From assembly GCF_022682495.2 (NCBI RefSeq), contig NC_071389.1:100233951-100297950 (forward strand): DNA of 64,000 bases. The letters are read 5' to 3'. Below, piece by piece: positions 13,082 through 23,427 of this stretch. The position numbers and the translations under genes were made by a program. Source of the stretch: Desmodus rotundus. Taxonomy: Eukaryota > Chordata > Mammalia > Chiroptera > Phyllostomidae. The notes beneath the pieces are model-generated. The model saw only the letters and a program-made list of their open reading frames with translations. It did no database searches and was not told the DNA's origin. Position 1 is the stretch's first letter. Each line of letters starts with the position of its first letter.

Positions 13082-13340
13082 TCAACAAAGGAAAAAAGCG
13101 AACAACATATAACCAGAGACATTGACGTTAAGAACAATCTATCAATGGTCAGTGGGGAGTAGGGAGGGGACAGTGAGGAGAGGGGATTACAGGAACTACT
13201 ATAGAGGACACATGGACAAAATCAAGGGGGAGGGTGGAGTTGGGGGAGGGAGGGGTGTTCGGCTGGGGTGGGGTGGAGCGATGGGGAGAAAAGGCACACA
13301 ACTGTAATGAATACTAATACAAAATTAAAATTATAAAAAA

Positions 13341-13862
13341 CATCAGAAAATAATAATTTCAAGGACACGGCAACTCTCTACAATGTTATTGTACCTTTGA
13401 GAGCTTACTCAACCTTTATTTAGCCCACCAACTCAAAAAGTAAACACTTATTCCAGGATCTGTGGTGTTCAAAACCTATCTTCCAGTAAACCTCCCTGCA
13501 CTTCCCCATCTTTGGAACTGAGAGGCACAACTTCACTGTGCAAGGCCTACAAGGTTTGGAAACTATGGTCAGCTCTCTATATCCAGGGGTTTTGCATCCC
13601 TGTATTCAACCAACCACAGATAGAAAATAGTATTTTCAATCCATGGTTGGAAATCTGAGGATTCAGAGGGCCAACTACATGCATTGTTTTATTCTATTTT
13701 ATAGAAAGGACTTGAGCATCCACAGATTTTTGTGTCCATGGGGTCCTGGAACCAATACCCTGCAGATACTGAAGAATGACTATAAATGGCCTGGGTGCTC
13801 ATATGCAGGACCTTGGCCCTGGGGATTGAATTGCTAAATACAAGAAATAAAAGTCTATCAGG
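13341..13862 (+). other. 3'-transduced flank of L1-B
   Basis: Non-L1 sequence between the end of the L1-B 3'UTR and the A run, all inside the TSD pair. About 13341-13565 is unrecognised unique sequence, 13566-13782 is a MER2-like DNA transposon, and 13783-13862 is unique sequence with AATAAA at 13846-13851. It is best explained as downstream DNA of the donor L1 locus carried by read-through transcription. Confidence 0.75.
13566..13782 (+). mobile_element. MER2-like (Tigger/pogo) non-autonomous DNA transposon
   Basis: Ends are recognisable as the MER2 type: left 'tatatccaggggttttgcat' followed by 'tattcaaccaaccacag'; right 'ggacttgagcatccacag' followed by 'gggtcctggaacc' and 'cagatactgaagaatgact'. 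The middle (about 13641-13676) reads like a reverse complement of the left end ('ccatggttgg...gagggccaac'). No coding capacity. Only about 215 bp, so internally deleted. Confidence 0.7.
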
Positions 13863-13897
13863 TAAAAAAAAAAAAAAAAAAAAAAAGTGCACCTTCC

Positions 13898-14187
13898 CAC
13901 ACTGCGCTGAGTGTTCAGCAAATTTTGACCAAAAATGGCGTGATCCCTGTTCCCTAACCTCTGTATTAACCCAATCTTGCTCCAAGTAACTTTTTTTCTC
14001 ATTTCCCCAGATGAAAAAACCTTCAAAGGGAAGCATTTTGCGATGTGGAAGAGCTGAAACAAAAAATGGCAGAAGCATTAAAAGGCATCCAAATGGACGA
14101 GTTCAAAAATTGTTTTGAGCAGTGGAAAAATGTCTTGATAGGTGCATTACATCAAATGGAGAGTATTTTAAAGGTGACTGAAGTTTA
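13898..14187 (+). pseudogene. Mariner transposase C-terminal fragment
   Basis: Codes for the end of a mariner DDD-type transposase with frameshifts: HTALS near 13899, a decayed SPDLAPSDF-type box near 13960-13990 where the third catalytic Asp should be (now read through CAA and TCT), then MKKPSKG, EELKQKMAEALKGI-like and EFKNCFEQWKNVLIG-like stretches up to a stop near 14187. The N-terminal helix-turn-helix and the first two catalytic residues are absent because of the internal deletion. It cannot be active. Confidence 0.8.
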
Positions 14188-15155
14188 AACACATAAAGAT
14201 AAATATACAATTTTTTAATAAATAAATTCCATTTTTGGGTCCTCCCTCATACAATGGGGTAATGACAGTCTATTCTATAAATGGTGTTGAAAAAATTGGA
14301 CAAATACATGCAAAAAAGGAAATAAGCCATCTTCTTATACCATACACAAGAATAAACTGAAAATGGTTTAAAGAATTAAATATAAGGTTCAAAACCATAA
14401 AAATTCTAGACAAAAACATAGGTAGTAAAATCTCAGACATTTCCTGTAATAGTATTTTGTCTAATATATCTCCTTGGGCAAGGAAAATAAAAGAAAAAAT
14501 AAACAAAAGGTGGTACATTAAACTAAATATCTTTGCACAGCAAAAGGAGACCATCAAAAAATGTAAAGACCAACTAGTAAATGGAAAAACATATTTGTCA
14601 ATGATACATCTGATAAAGGGTTAATATCCAAAATTTGTAAACAACATATACAACTTAACACCAAGAAGACAAAGAATCCAATTTAAAAATGGACAAAAGA
14701 CCTGAATTGACACTTCTCCAAAGAGGACATACAGTATGGCCAACAGACATATAAAAAATGCTCAACATTGCTAATCATCAGAGAGATGCAAATTAAAACT
14801 ACAATGAGATATCACTCATGCCTGTCAGAATGCCTGTCTTCAATAAATCAACAAATAACAAGTGTTTGTGAGGATATGGGGAAAAGGGTGTTCTTGTGGG
14901 AATGCAGATTGGTGCAGCCACTGTGGAAAACAGTATGGAGTTTCCACAAAAAAATTTTAAAAAGGAACTGCTTTGTGACCAAGGAATTCTACTTCTGGGA
15001 TTATAAACAAACAAATAAACAAAACACATAAACACTTATTCAAAAGAATATATGCACCACTATGTTCATTGTAGTGTTCTTTATAATATCCAAGATTTAA
15101 AAGTAGCCCAAGTGCCCATCAGTAGATGAGTGGATAAAAGAACTGTGGTACATTG

Positions 15156-15406
15156 CCTTGGCCAGTGTAGCTCAGTAGGTTAGAGCATCATCTGGTGAAG
15201 CAGAGGATAACACTTTCAATTCCTGGTCAGGGTGCTTATCCAGGTTGTGGGTTCAGTCCCTGGTTGGGACATATGTGAGAGATGGCCAATCTATGTTTCT
15301 CTCTTGTTTTGATGTTTCTCTCTCTCTCTCTCTCTCTCTCTCATTCCCTTCCTTCCCCTTACTCTAGAATCAATAAGCAAGTCCTCCAGTGAGGGAAAAA
15401 AATAAG
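15156..15406 (+). mobile_element. VES SINE 1 (tRNA-derived, bat)
   Basis: RNA polymerase III-type SINE. An A box, TAGCTCAGTAGG, lies at 15168-15179 and a weakened B box, TTTCAATTCC, at 15214-15223. The body contains two 'ctggt(c/t)rggg'-type segments, then a TTTCTCTC repeat (about 15294-15342) and a short A-rich tail. It splits the last part of L1-A ORF2, which resumes at about 15411. No tRNA gene is implied. Confidence 0.88.
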
Positions 15407-15812
15407 AAAGCTATTGTAAATTTACATAATGGAAGGCTACTCTGTTGTAGAGAGAGAGGCTATCTTACCTTTTGGACAGCATTCATAGACCTGGACAGTA
15501 TTATGCTAAGTGACATAGACAGTCAGAGAAAGATAAATATATGATTGTACTTATATGTGCAATCTAATGAACAAAATAAACTAACAAACAAAATAGAAAC
15601 AATTAAATAGGTATAGAAAACTGACAGCTGTCAGAGTAGAGGGGAGATAGGGGACTGGGTAAAAAGGTTAGGGATTGAACAAAAAAAATTTATAGACACA
15701 AATAACAGTATGGTGATTATAGGAGAGAAAAGGGGTCAGGGGAGGTAAAGAGGTTAAAGTGAATAACTGGTGATGGAAAGAGACTTGACTTTTGGTGGTG
15801 GAATACACAGTA

Positions 15813-15820
15813 CTATATAT

Positions 15821-15854
<34 letters not shown>

Positions 15855-15860
15855 ATATAA
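15813..15860 (+). repeat. (TA)n / TATG simple repeat in the L1-A 3'UTR
   Basis: Alternating TA with a few TATG units, directly seen. A simple repeat at this point is common in the 3'UTR of this L1 group. Confidence 0.9.
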
Positions 15861-16264
15861 TGTGTTACACAACTGTGCACTTGAAATCTATATAATTTTA
15901 TTAACCAATATCACCCAATAAATTCAATAAGAAAATTAAAAATATTAAGAAACAGAAAATCTAAATAGACTGATTACAACTAATGTACTCAAACCATAAT
16001 CAAAAAACTCCCAGAAAACAAAACGCCTAGACTGGATAGATCCATGGGAAGATTTTACCAAACACCCAAAGAAATCATGCCTATCCTTCTCAAATGATTC
16101 CAAAAAATTCAAGAAGAGGGAAGACTCTCAAGTTCATTTTACAATTGCAGCATTTTTCTAATTCCAAAACCAGATAAAGACACTACAAGAATGAAAACTA
16201 TAGGCCAATATTCCTGATGAACACAAGCAAAAATCCTCTACAAAATATTAGAAAACTGAATTCA

Positions 16265-16375
16265 TTTTTGCAGAATCAGGGGAGGGAAGTGGGCATGGCT
16301 GGGGTGGTGGGGAGAGGTGGGGGAAAAGGCAGAAAACTGTGCTTGAACAACAATAAAGTTAAATAAAGAAAAAAG
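16265..16375 (+). mobile_element. Very short L1 3' end with perfect TSD
   Basis: Only 111 bp of L1 3'UTR (G-rich, then 'gcttgaacaacaataaag' and A-rich tail). It is flanked by a perfect 15-bp TSD, AGAAAACTGAATTCA, at 16250-16264 and 16376-16390. Inserted in L1-C. Confidence 0.9.
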
Positions 16376-16975
16376 AGAAAACTGAATTCAGCAATATATT
16401 GAAAAGATCATACACCATGACCAAGTTGGATTTGTTCTGGGTATGCAAGGTTGGTACCATATTCATAAATCAATTACTGTGATAAACCACATAAAAAATT
16501 GAAGGATAAAAATCATATATGATCATATCGATAGATGCAGAAAAAATATTTGACAATGTCTAGCACCCATTTATGTTAAAAACTCAGAAAAGTGTGAATA
16601 GAGGGAACAAAACCAACATAATCAAGGCCTTATATGACAAACCCAATATTATACTCAAGGGATAAAAAAAGAAAAAAAATGTCAAAACAAAACAGTAATG
16701 TCTGCTTTCACCTCTCTTATTCAAAAAACAAAACAGGGATGTCTACTTTCACTACTCTTATTCAACATATTACTGGAAGTCCTAGCTACATCAGTCAGAC
16801 AAGAAATAAAAGGCATCCCAAATTGGAAAGGAAAAGGTAAAACTATTATTACTTACAAATGACATGACACTGCACATAGAAAACCCTAAGGACTATACCA
16901 AAGAACTACTAGAACTGATAAATGAATTCAGCAAAGTAGCAGAATACAACTATTCAGAAATCAGTTGCATTTTTA

Positions 16976-17233
16976 AAATAATTTTATTTTTTTATTGTTA
17001 TTCAATTACAGTTGTGTGCCTTTTCTCCCCATCCCTCCACCCCACCCCAGCCAAAATCCCCTCCCTCCCCCACCTCCACCCTCCCCCTTGATTTTGTCCA
17101 TTTGTCCTTTATAGTAGTTCCTGTAATCCCCTCTCCTCACTGTCCCCTCCCCACTCCCCCCTGACCATTGTTAGATTGTTCTTAACGTCAATGTCTCTGG
17201 TTATATTTTGTTTACTTTTTTCTTCTATCTATT
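16976..17233 (-). mobile_element. 5'-truncated L1 3' end, minus strand
   Basis: Reverse complement of the young L1 3'UTR. The T-rich tail is at the left (16976-17000), with C-rich runs (17028-17095) and the 'gacattgacgttaagaacaa' 3'UTR start near 17185. It is flanked by ATTTTTA at 16969-16975 and 17234-17240. It interrupts L1-C. Confidence 0.85.
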
Positions 17234-19116
17234 ATTTTTATACACCAATAACGAACTATCAAAAGGGAAACTAAGAAAGCAATTATATTTCAATTGCAAA
17301 ACCAAAAAATAAAGTGCCTAGGAATAAATTTAACCAAGGTGTTAAAATATCTGAATTCAAAACATTATGACACTGAAGGAAGAAATTGAAGAAGATACAA
17401 ATAAATGAAAGTATATACCATGCTCATGGACAGGAAGAATTAACATCATTAAAATTTCCACAGTACCCAAGGCAATCTATAGATTCAATGCAATTCCTAC
17501 CAAAATAACAATGATGTCTTTCACAGAATTAGAACAAATAATCCAAAAATTTGTATAAAACCACAAATAACCTCAAATAGCCACAGCAATCTTGAGAAAG
17601 AAGAACAAAGCCAGAGGTATCATGCTACCTGATATCAAACTTTACTATAAGGCCAGAGTAATCAAAACAGAATGACACTTCCACAAAAACATGCATGTAG
17701 ATCAATGGAACATAATAGAGAGCCCAGAAATTAACCCACACCTACATAGTCAATTAATATTTGACAAAGATAGCAAGAACATACAATGGGGTAAACAGGG
17801 TCTATTCAATAAATGGTACTGGAGAAATTGGACAGAAACATGCAAAAAAAATGAAACTAGACAACCATTTCATGCCATATAAAATAACAAACTCAAAATG
17901 GATTAAAATTTTAAATATAAAGCTCAAAACCATAAAGTTCTTAGAAGAAAATATAAGCATTGAAATCTTTCACACTTCTCCTACTTATATCATTCCTGAT
18001 ATATTTTCTAGAGAAAGAGAAACAATAACAACAAAAAAATAAACAAATGGAACTACATCAAAACCAAAAAGTTTTTGCATGACAAAGGAAACCATTGAAA
18101 AAATGAAAAGGCAACCCACAGAATGAAAGAAGATTTTCACCAATGATATATCTTCTAAGAAGTTAATATTCAAAATTTATAAAGAACTCATACTACTCAA
18201 CACCAAAAAAAAAAAAAACCCACCAAAAGCAAGCTATCCAATTAAAAATTTTACCAAATACATGAACAGTCACTTCTCCAAAGAGGACATACAGATGGCC
18301 AATAGACATATGAAAAGATGCTCAATGTCACTTATTGTCAGAGAAATCTAAATTAAAACTATAATACAGTATTACCTCAAGCCTTTCAGAATGACTATCA
18401 CCAATAAATCCACAAATAACAAAGGTCGGCTAGCATATGGAGAAAAGGAAATCCTCTTGCACTATTGGTGGGAACGTAGATTGGAGTATCCACTGTGGTA
18501 AACAATATGGAGGTTTCTCAAAAAAATTAAGTGAAACTGCCTTATGACTCAGTGATACCACTTCTGAATACATATCTGAAGAAACCCAAAACTATCAAAA
18601 GTGTGTATGCACCCCTATGTTCATTGTAGTATTATTTACAATAGCCAAACTATGGAAACAACTCAAATGCCCATAAATAGCAGTGGATAAAAAAGCTGTG
18701 AGATATATATACAATGGAATATTATTCAGCCATAAAAAAGAATGAAACCTTACCATTTGCCATAGCATGAATGGACTTGGAGGGTATTATGTTAAGTAAA
18801 GGAAGTCAGTCAGAAAAGACAAATACCATATTATTTCACATATATTTGAATCTCAAGAACAAAATAAATGAACAAACAAAATTGAAACAGACTCCTAGAC
18901 ACAGAGTATGCCCCCAACTGATGGTTGCCATATGGGAGGGGCACTGGAAGGAGGAGTGAAAGAAGTGAAAGGATTAAGTACAAATGTTCATTACAAAATA
19001 GTCATGGGATTGTAAAGTAAGGCATAGGCAATATAGTCAATAATATTGTGATCACCATGTTCAGTGTTAGGTGAGTCCTGGAAATATTGGGGGAACACTT
19101 TGAAAACTATATGATT

Positions 19117-19374
19117 GTTCCCAGTTAGTGTGGCTCAGTGGACTGAGTGCCAGTCTGCCAAAAGGTTGCTGGTTTGATTTCCAGTCAAGGGACATGACTG
19201 GATTGCAGGCCAGGTCCCCAGTTGGGGGCATGCGAGAGGCAACCAATCCATGTGTCACTCACACATCGATGTTTCTCTCCCTTTCTTTATCCCTTCCTTC
19301 CCCTCACTCTAAAAAAATAAATAAATAAGATCTTTAAAAAAATAAAAATGAAAGTACTTGTTCCTTTGAAAAGA
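19117..19374 (+). mobile_element. VES SINE 2 (tRNA-derived, bat)
   Basis: A box TGGCTCAGTGGA at 19131-19142 and B box GGTTTGATTTCC at 19171-19182. The body includes 'gttgggggcatgcgagaggc', a TTTCTCTCCC tract and an AAATAAATAA tail. TSD GAAAACTATATGATT at 19102-19116 and GAAAACTATATGGTT at 19375-19389. The stretch 19330-19374 after the A-rich tail is extra non-VES sequence inside the TSD. Inserted in the L1-C 3'UTR. Confidence 0.88.
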
Positions 19375-19499
19375 GAAAACTATATGGTTATCTAATCACT
19401 GTGCTGTATACCTGAAAGCAATACAAAATAATATTTAAAATAAACTGTAATTGAAAAATAAACTAAATAAAAGTAAAAACATAAAATATTAAAAATAAA

Positions 19500-19573
19500 G
19501 GTGTATATATATGTGTATATGTGTATATGTATATACATATATATACATGTGTGTATGTGTGTGTGTGTGTGTA
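19500..19573 (+). repeat. (TG)n / (TATG)n simple repeat
   Basis: Mixed TATATG, TGTGTA and pure TG units, directly seen just after the L1-C tail. Confidence 0.9.
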
Positions 19574-21340
19574 TGGCCTTCGTTTATTTGAACAAATAAT
19601 TGAGGTCATCAGGAAAGTATAAGAGCATTGATATATCTCACTCTATATGTGGTTTATAGAATCTCCTACTTTAACTGTATTATATTCTTAGGCATTTATT
19701 TCTGTAGGCATTCCTTCCTATTTGCAGTGTATAATTTATGGCCTTAAACAGAAAGGTCTTATGAAAACAATAATGTCTCAATTTTTTAAAAAAATCTCCA
19801 TTTAATAAACATTCATATTTCACACAAAAATAGTCACAAATTTCAAAGTTAAACTTGAGGAATATTAGCATTTAATGTATGTTATTTTCTTATTCTCTGT
19901 ATTCGTTGCCTCTTGCTGCAATACAAATTGGTAGCCTAAACAACACACACTTCTCATCTCACAGTTCCTGTGCTCAGGCATCTGGACATGGCTTCACCTG
20001 GTGTCCTACTAAGAGTTTCCCACAACACTGCGATCAAATGTCAGCCAGGGTCACAGTCATCTCAGGGCTCAGCTGAGGCAGAATCAACTTCCAAGCTTTC
20101 TCAGCGATTGTAGGCAGAATTTGGCCATCACAGATTGGTGGCCTGAAGTTATCAGTAGCTACATATCAAAATCCTTTCTCCCCTAAAACAATCACAGGGC
20201 AACAGTGAAGAGAAATGGAAGACACGTTTTTGTTATTTGGTTTTCTTTTTTTTTAGAATCATGACAATAGGGAACAGGGTGCCAATCCCAGGAGGGGGTC
20301 ACTGGAGCCATATCAGAGGTGTCTACCATCCCCTCAACATTCCACCATCTTTTCTCAATCCTGCTGAGAAATGTCTCTCAGACCTTTCCATGTTCAGATT
20401 CTTTAGACTTTGTGACAGCCTTCCAAGCTCAATTCCAGTCACTTCTCCCCATACAAAGGCCACTAAGTGCAGCAGCTAAGAGCAAAGCTCTAGTGTCTGT
20501 CTGAGTTCTAATCCTGGTTTGATCACTTACCACATAGTAATTTAGGCAACATAATTTAAAAGAAAACTCTCTGTGACTCAGTTCCCCCAAATGCTGATAT
20601 TTTGATTGTGTGATGTTTAGCATTCTCTCTCTTTGCCTCCCACCCACTGTGCCTGAGACTTATCTGATTAAAGGACAGTAAAATTGACTAAATGTGTTCT
20701 AATTTCTTTTTATACATTTCCTAATAAATTTTTATGGTCAAGGAATTAGGAAAAACCTAGATTCACAAAAATTTATAAGACCTATATTGAAATGAAAATT
20801 CTATGTATCACAGTATTGGTCTTTAATCTTTATTGATTTGAGCTTTTGTTACTTCAACAAATATGTACTACACGCTGAATATATGACAGAACTGTACTGC
20901 ATTCCTTGGATACAGGTCTTTGCTCAGAGGGACAAGCAGATTAAAAACAACACAGTGTGATGTAGGCAACAATAGAAGCACAGATAAAAAATTAATATAC
21001 AATAGAAAGAAACCTTCACAGTGCAACTGACCAGTGAGTGAAATTTGTTGAATAACTATGAGTTCACAAAGCATAATAATAATAATAGTGGTAATAATCA
21101 TCAAAGAAGAAGGAGGAGGAAGAAGAAAAGAATGGGCTTCCATCCAGAAAAAGCATATGCACAACTGCACCACCATGAAATATCATGTGAATAGGCCAAA
21201 CTTAGGAGCAAGGAGCATCATGTCCTAAACTATGGGTGCTATGGATTGTTGGATGAAGTTATAAACCTACAGACCTTGCATTCAATAAGGGTATTGGGTT
21301 TCATTCTGTATGCTAACAAAAGAGGACAGAATTTTAATAA
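19574..21340. other. Mostly unique DNA with old repeats
   Basis: No open frame that I can support. About 19900-20160 resembles a widespread old interspersed repeat ('ttgctgcaatacaaattg', 'ctcagctgaggcag'), class not determined. A MIR lies at 20462-20610. A purine-rich run, AAGAAGAAGGAGGAGG, is at about 21108-21130. The rest shows nothing I recognise. Confidence 0.5.
20462..20610 (+). mobile_element. MIR SINE fragment
   Basis: Follows the MIR core order: 'aagagcaaagctctagtgtc', 'gagttctaatcctgg', 'gatcacttaccacatag', a decayed 'gggcaacataattta', and 'tctctgtgactcagttcccc'. Strongly diverged, as expected for this ancient family. Confidence 0.75.
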
Positions 21341-21745
21341 TTTACACAATGGAATTCTAAGCAGCAGAGAGAAAGAAAGAGCTTATACCCTTTGCAACAG
21401 CATGGATGGAACTGGAGAGCATTATGCTAAGTGAAATAAGCCAGGCGGTGAGGGACAAATACCATATGATCTCACCTTTAACTGGAACATAATCAACAGA
21501 AGAAAAAAGCAAACAAAATATAACCATAGACTTTGAAATTAAGAACAATCTAATAATAGCCAGAAGGGAGTAGGGAGGGGATAGTGGGGAGAGGGGTTTA
21601 CAGGAGCTACTATAAAGGACACATAGACAAAATCAAGGGGGATGGTGGAGGTGGGGGAGTGAGGTGGGTTTGGCTGGAGTGGGGTGGAGGGATGGGGAGA
21701 AAATGCAGAAAACTGTAATTGAATAACAATAAAAATTAAAAAAAT
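21341..21745 (+). mobile_element. 5'-truncated young L1 3' end
   Basis: Starts in the last roughly 45 codons of ORF2 (frame readable as NGILSSREKERAYTL from 21343, with frame disruption) and includes the whole 3'UTR with G-rich runs (21640-21700) and an AATAAA tail at about 21725-21735. The A-rich end merges with an AATAAT stretch, which may include the TSD. It is the only young L1 insertion in the 19.5-33 kb island. Confidence 0.85.
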
Positions 21746-23420
21746 AATAATAATATGAGCAATAACATTGTTTTAGAAAGATCATTATGGGGCTAATTAG
21801 AGAATGAAGTTATGGGGAGCTGACAAAAGAGAAAAACCCAAAAGAAGTTATGTTCTAAGTGATGACTAGCAAAACTTGGGTCACGTGATGTGGATGAAAA
21901 ATATGGGAAACTCAAATGAAGTTGAGTGTGAATACTTAAGAAGATTAAATGACTCTAATAGCCTAGGGGAATGAGTGAATAGTGGAACAACCAATACATA
22001 TAGGAAAAAAAGAAAACAGTATAGGCTTGAAGGAAAAAGAAATAATGAATTCAGTTCTGTTTAGTTTGAAGCCTCTAAAGGATATCTAGGTAGGGACTAT
22101 TCCCAAAAGCCTGACACAGGGTCTGTGAGAGGTCAAGCTAACCACATGGATATGAAAGCCATCAGCATACAGAGGTAGACTTGGGAGCATGGGTGGAGGT
22201 GGAAAACGTAATGGCCAAGGACAAAGACAAAACAGTAAGCAACGATAACATGCAGAGATGAGGCAAAGAAAGAAGGTCAAGAAAAAGAACTCAGACAGGA
22301 TGGGCACAAACATTAAAATAACAATAATAATAATAATAATAGCTGAAGCCAAAAATGAAGGGCACAAAAAGTATAAAAAGCTGAAATAAGACCAACACTT
22401 AAACATACCCATTTTATTTGATAACCAAGAAGTCATTAGAGGCTATCAAAAACTTTTCATTTGCTCTATGTGGTGAAAGTTGAATTGTAGTGGGTTCAGA
22501 AGTGACTGGAAAGAGACAGAGTGATAACAGCACACAGACTGCACTTCAAAATTCACTTAAAATATGATTTTTTTTCTGTCAATTTGGCAAGTTTTTGCAA
22601 AGTATGTTGGCAATGATGTGAAATTATGGAACTATCATACAATTATGATAGAAATAACTATAAATTGAAATATTCATTTTGTAGGGTTACAGATATTGAT
22701 AGCCTCTCACAACTTTCCAATTTCATATTTAGGAATGTATCCTAAAGAAATAAGCAGGGATACATATAAAACATCATAAACATTATTTTAACAGTGGAAA
22801 CCTAAAAACATCTAAAATCCCTAACCACTGAGGACATTTCAAATAAATTAAGAAACATTGAACGTGTTGGCTAAGGTAAAATGTTTTGTTGCTATTCCAA
22901 TAAACTCTGAAATTTGAATGGCTTCACAAAATACAAGTTTATTTCTCCATCCAAGTATTAAAGAATGCAGGCTGACAGAGTCTGTACTCTATTCAAGTCT
23001 TGAACCCAAGATCCTGATATGGCCATTTTGTCTGAAAATGGAGGAAGAAGAATGAAGAAGCCACAGCCCCTCATTAACCAGGTGGAGGTAAAATACATAA
23101 CTTCCTTTCCCATCTGCAACAATTACTTCCCAGCAACAGGTTTTTGTTGTTGTTGTGTTGTTGTTATGGACAGGGACTGATATCTTGTGCACAGCCATCC
23201 ATCAGTGCCACAGCCACCTCTGGAAGAAATTGCCAGGTGTACTATTCCTACATGTAGAATCTACTCCACCTACCCTGGTAGCCTGAGTCTACATGTTAAA
23301 GGTATAAGGTGTCCCCAGTCAGTCTGGCTTTCTAAACAACAAACTATATCTATCCCTTTTTAATTTTGCCTACAAATGAGCATATTTTGCCTGATCTCCT
23401 ATAATTTTTCAGTGTTTATT
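21746..23420. other. Mostly unique DNA
   Basis: No coding region supported. (AAT)n at about 22318-22341. About 22890-23215 looks like an old interspersed repeat ('aatttgaatggcttcacaaa', 'agtttatttctccat') related in style to 19900-20160, class not determined. A TTG-rich run is at about 23142-23166. Confidence 0.5.
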
Positions 23421-23427
23421 TTGTGAT

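Larger units (their letters stand above)
6728..13862 (+). mobile_element. L1-B: full-length young L1 with 3' transduction
   Basis: Complete order: 5'UTR 6728-8393, ORF1 8394-9326, ORF2 9372-13081, 3'UTR to about 13340, then 13341-13862 of non-L1 flank carried along. The block ends with AATAAA at 13846-13851 and an A run from 13864 of about 22. TSD: AGTACACCTTCC at 6623-6634 and AGTGCACCTTCC at 13886-13897, both in mariner sequence. The L1's own polyadenylation hexamer is absent (the end reads 'gaatactaatacaaaatt'). Both ORFs are broken and ORF2 lacks about 100 bp near 11990. Confidence 0.85.
6422..14249 (+). mobile_element. Internally deleted mariner transposon, split by a retrotransposed block
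   Basis: Left part 6422-6634 and right part 13898-14249 together form a non-autonomous mariner of about 565 bp. The termini are imperfect inverted repeats of about 26 bp: 'agaagggggaccc' at 6422, and the reverse complement of 'gggtcctccctca' at 14249. Both outer edges abut a duplicated TA (6420-6421 and 14250-14251), the hallmark of mariner, and L1-A reads through once the element is removed. The left part is the 5' untranslated region; the right part encodes only the transposase C-terminus. Confidence 0.85.
1769..15580 (+). pseudogene. L1-A ORF2 (endonuclease-RT), degenerate and interrupted
   Basis: Remnant of the L1 ORF2 protein. Recognisable parts are the N-terminus near 1790 ([14 protein letters not shown]), the end of the endonuclease at 2255-2491 (MDLTDIFRAF, KFKKIGI, EYNGMKLE), the RT finger region near 3300 (LDQMVL from a PGPDGF-type motif), and an altered FADD box near 4270 (FVDDMILYVEN). 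The C-terminal part runs 14251-15155 and 15411-15580. Several insertions split it: 2910-3124, 3672-3960, 4539-6014, 6422-14249 and 15156-15410. Many stops and frameshifts are present. Confidence 0.8.
1..15945 (+). mobile_element. L1-A: old LINE-1, full-length type, split by later insertions
   Basis: Host copy for everything in the first 16 kb. Its pieces lie in collinear L1 order at about 1-2909, 3125-3671, 3961-4538, 6015-6421, 14250-15155 and 15411-15945: 5'UTR, ORF1, ORF2 endonuclease, reverse transcriptase (RT), C-terminal part and 3'UTR. Each break resumes at the next expected base of the L1 sequence, as at 6421 to 14250, so the intervening segments are insertions. The 3' end (about 15770-15945), with its ACAACTGTGCACTTGAAATC-like tail, resembles the L1MA/L1MB groups of placental mammals. 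Both reading frames carry many stops and indels. The 5' end lies outside the window. Subfamily is inferred from memory. Confidence 0.85.
15946..18870 (+). pseudogene. L1-C ORF2 remnant (RT and C-terminal part)
   Basis: Degenerate ORF2. Visible are the RT order near 16010 (PxxxDW from a GPDGF-type motif), a [20 protein letters not shown] stretch near 16430, the palm strand near 16525 (IIISIDAEKIFDN), a decayed FADD box near 16858 (LTNDMTLHIEN), then 17231-18870 for the thumb and C-terminal part. The segment at 16705-16760 contains a near-duplicate 'aacaaaacagkratgtct', a short tandem duplication. Frames are broken throughout. Confidence 0.75.
15946..19490 (+). mobile_element. L1-C: old L1, RT to 3' end, interrupted
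   Basis: Begins abruptly in the ORF2 RT region directly after the L1-A tail and ends near 19490 with 'acctgaaagcaatacaaaat' and an AATAAA tail of the L1MB-like type. Pieces: 15946-16264, 16391-16975, 17234-19116 and 19375-19490. It is split by a 111-bp L1 scrap, a minus-strand L1 3' end and a VES SINE. The 5' half of the element is absent. Confidence 0.8.

Noticed and set aside
13863..13886. A run as the poly(A) tail of a processed host pseudogene
   Set aside because: The sequence before it shows no exon-like or spliced structure, and the TSD encloses L1-B as well, so a 3' transduction is the better explanation.
15156..15230. tRNA-like sequence with A and B boxes (also at 19117)
   Set aside because: Part of VES SINEs with a CT-rich tail and A-rich end. 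It cannot fold as a full tRNA.
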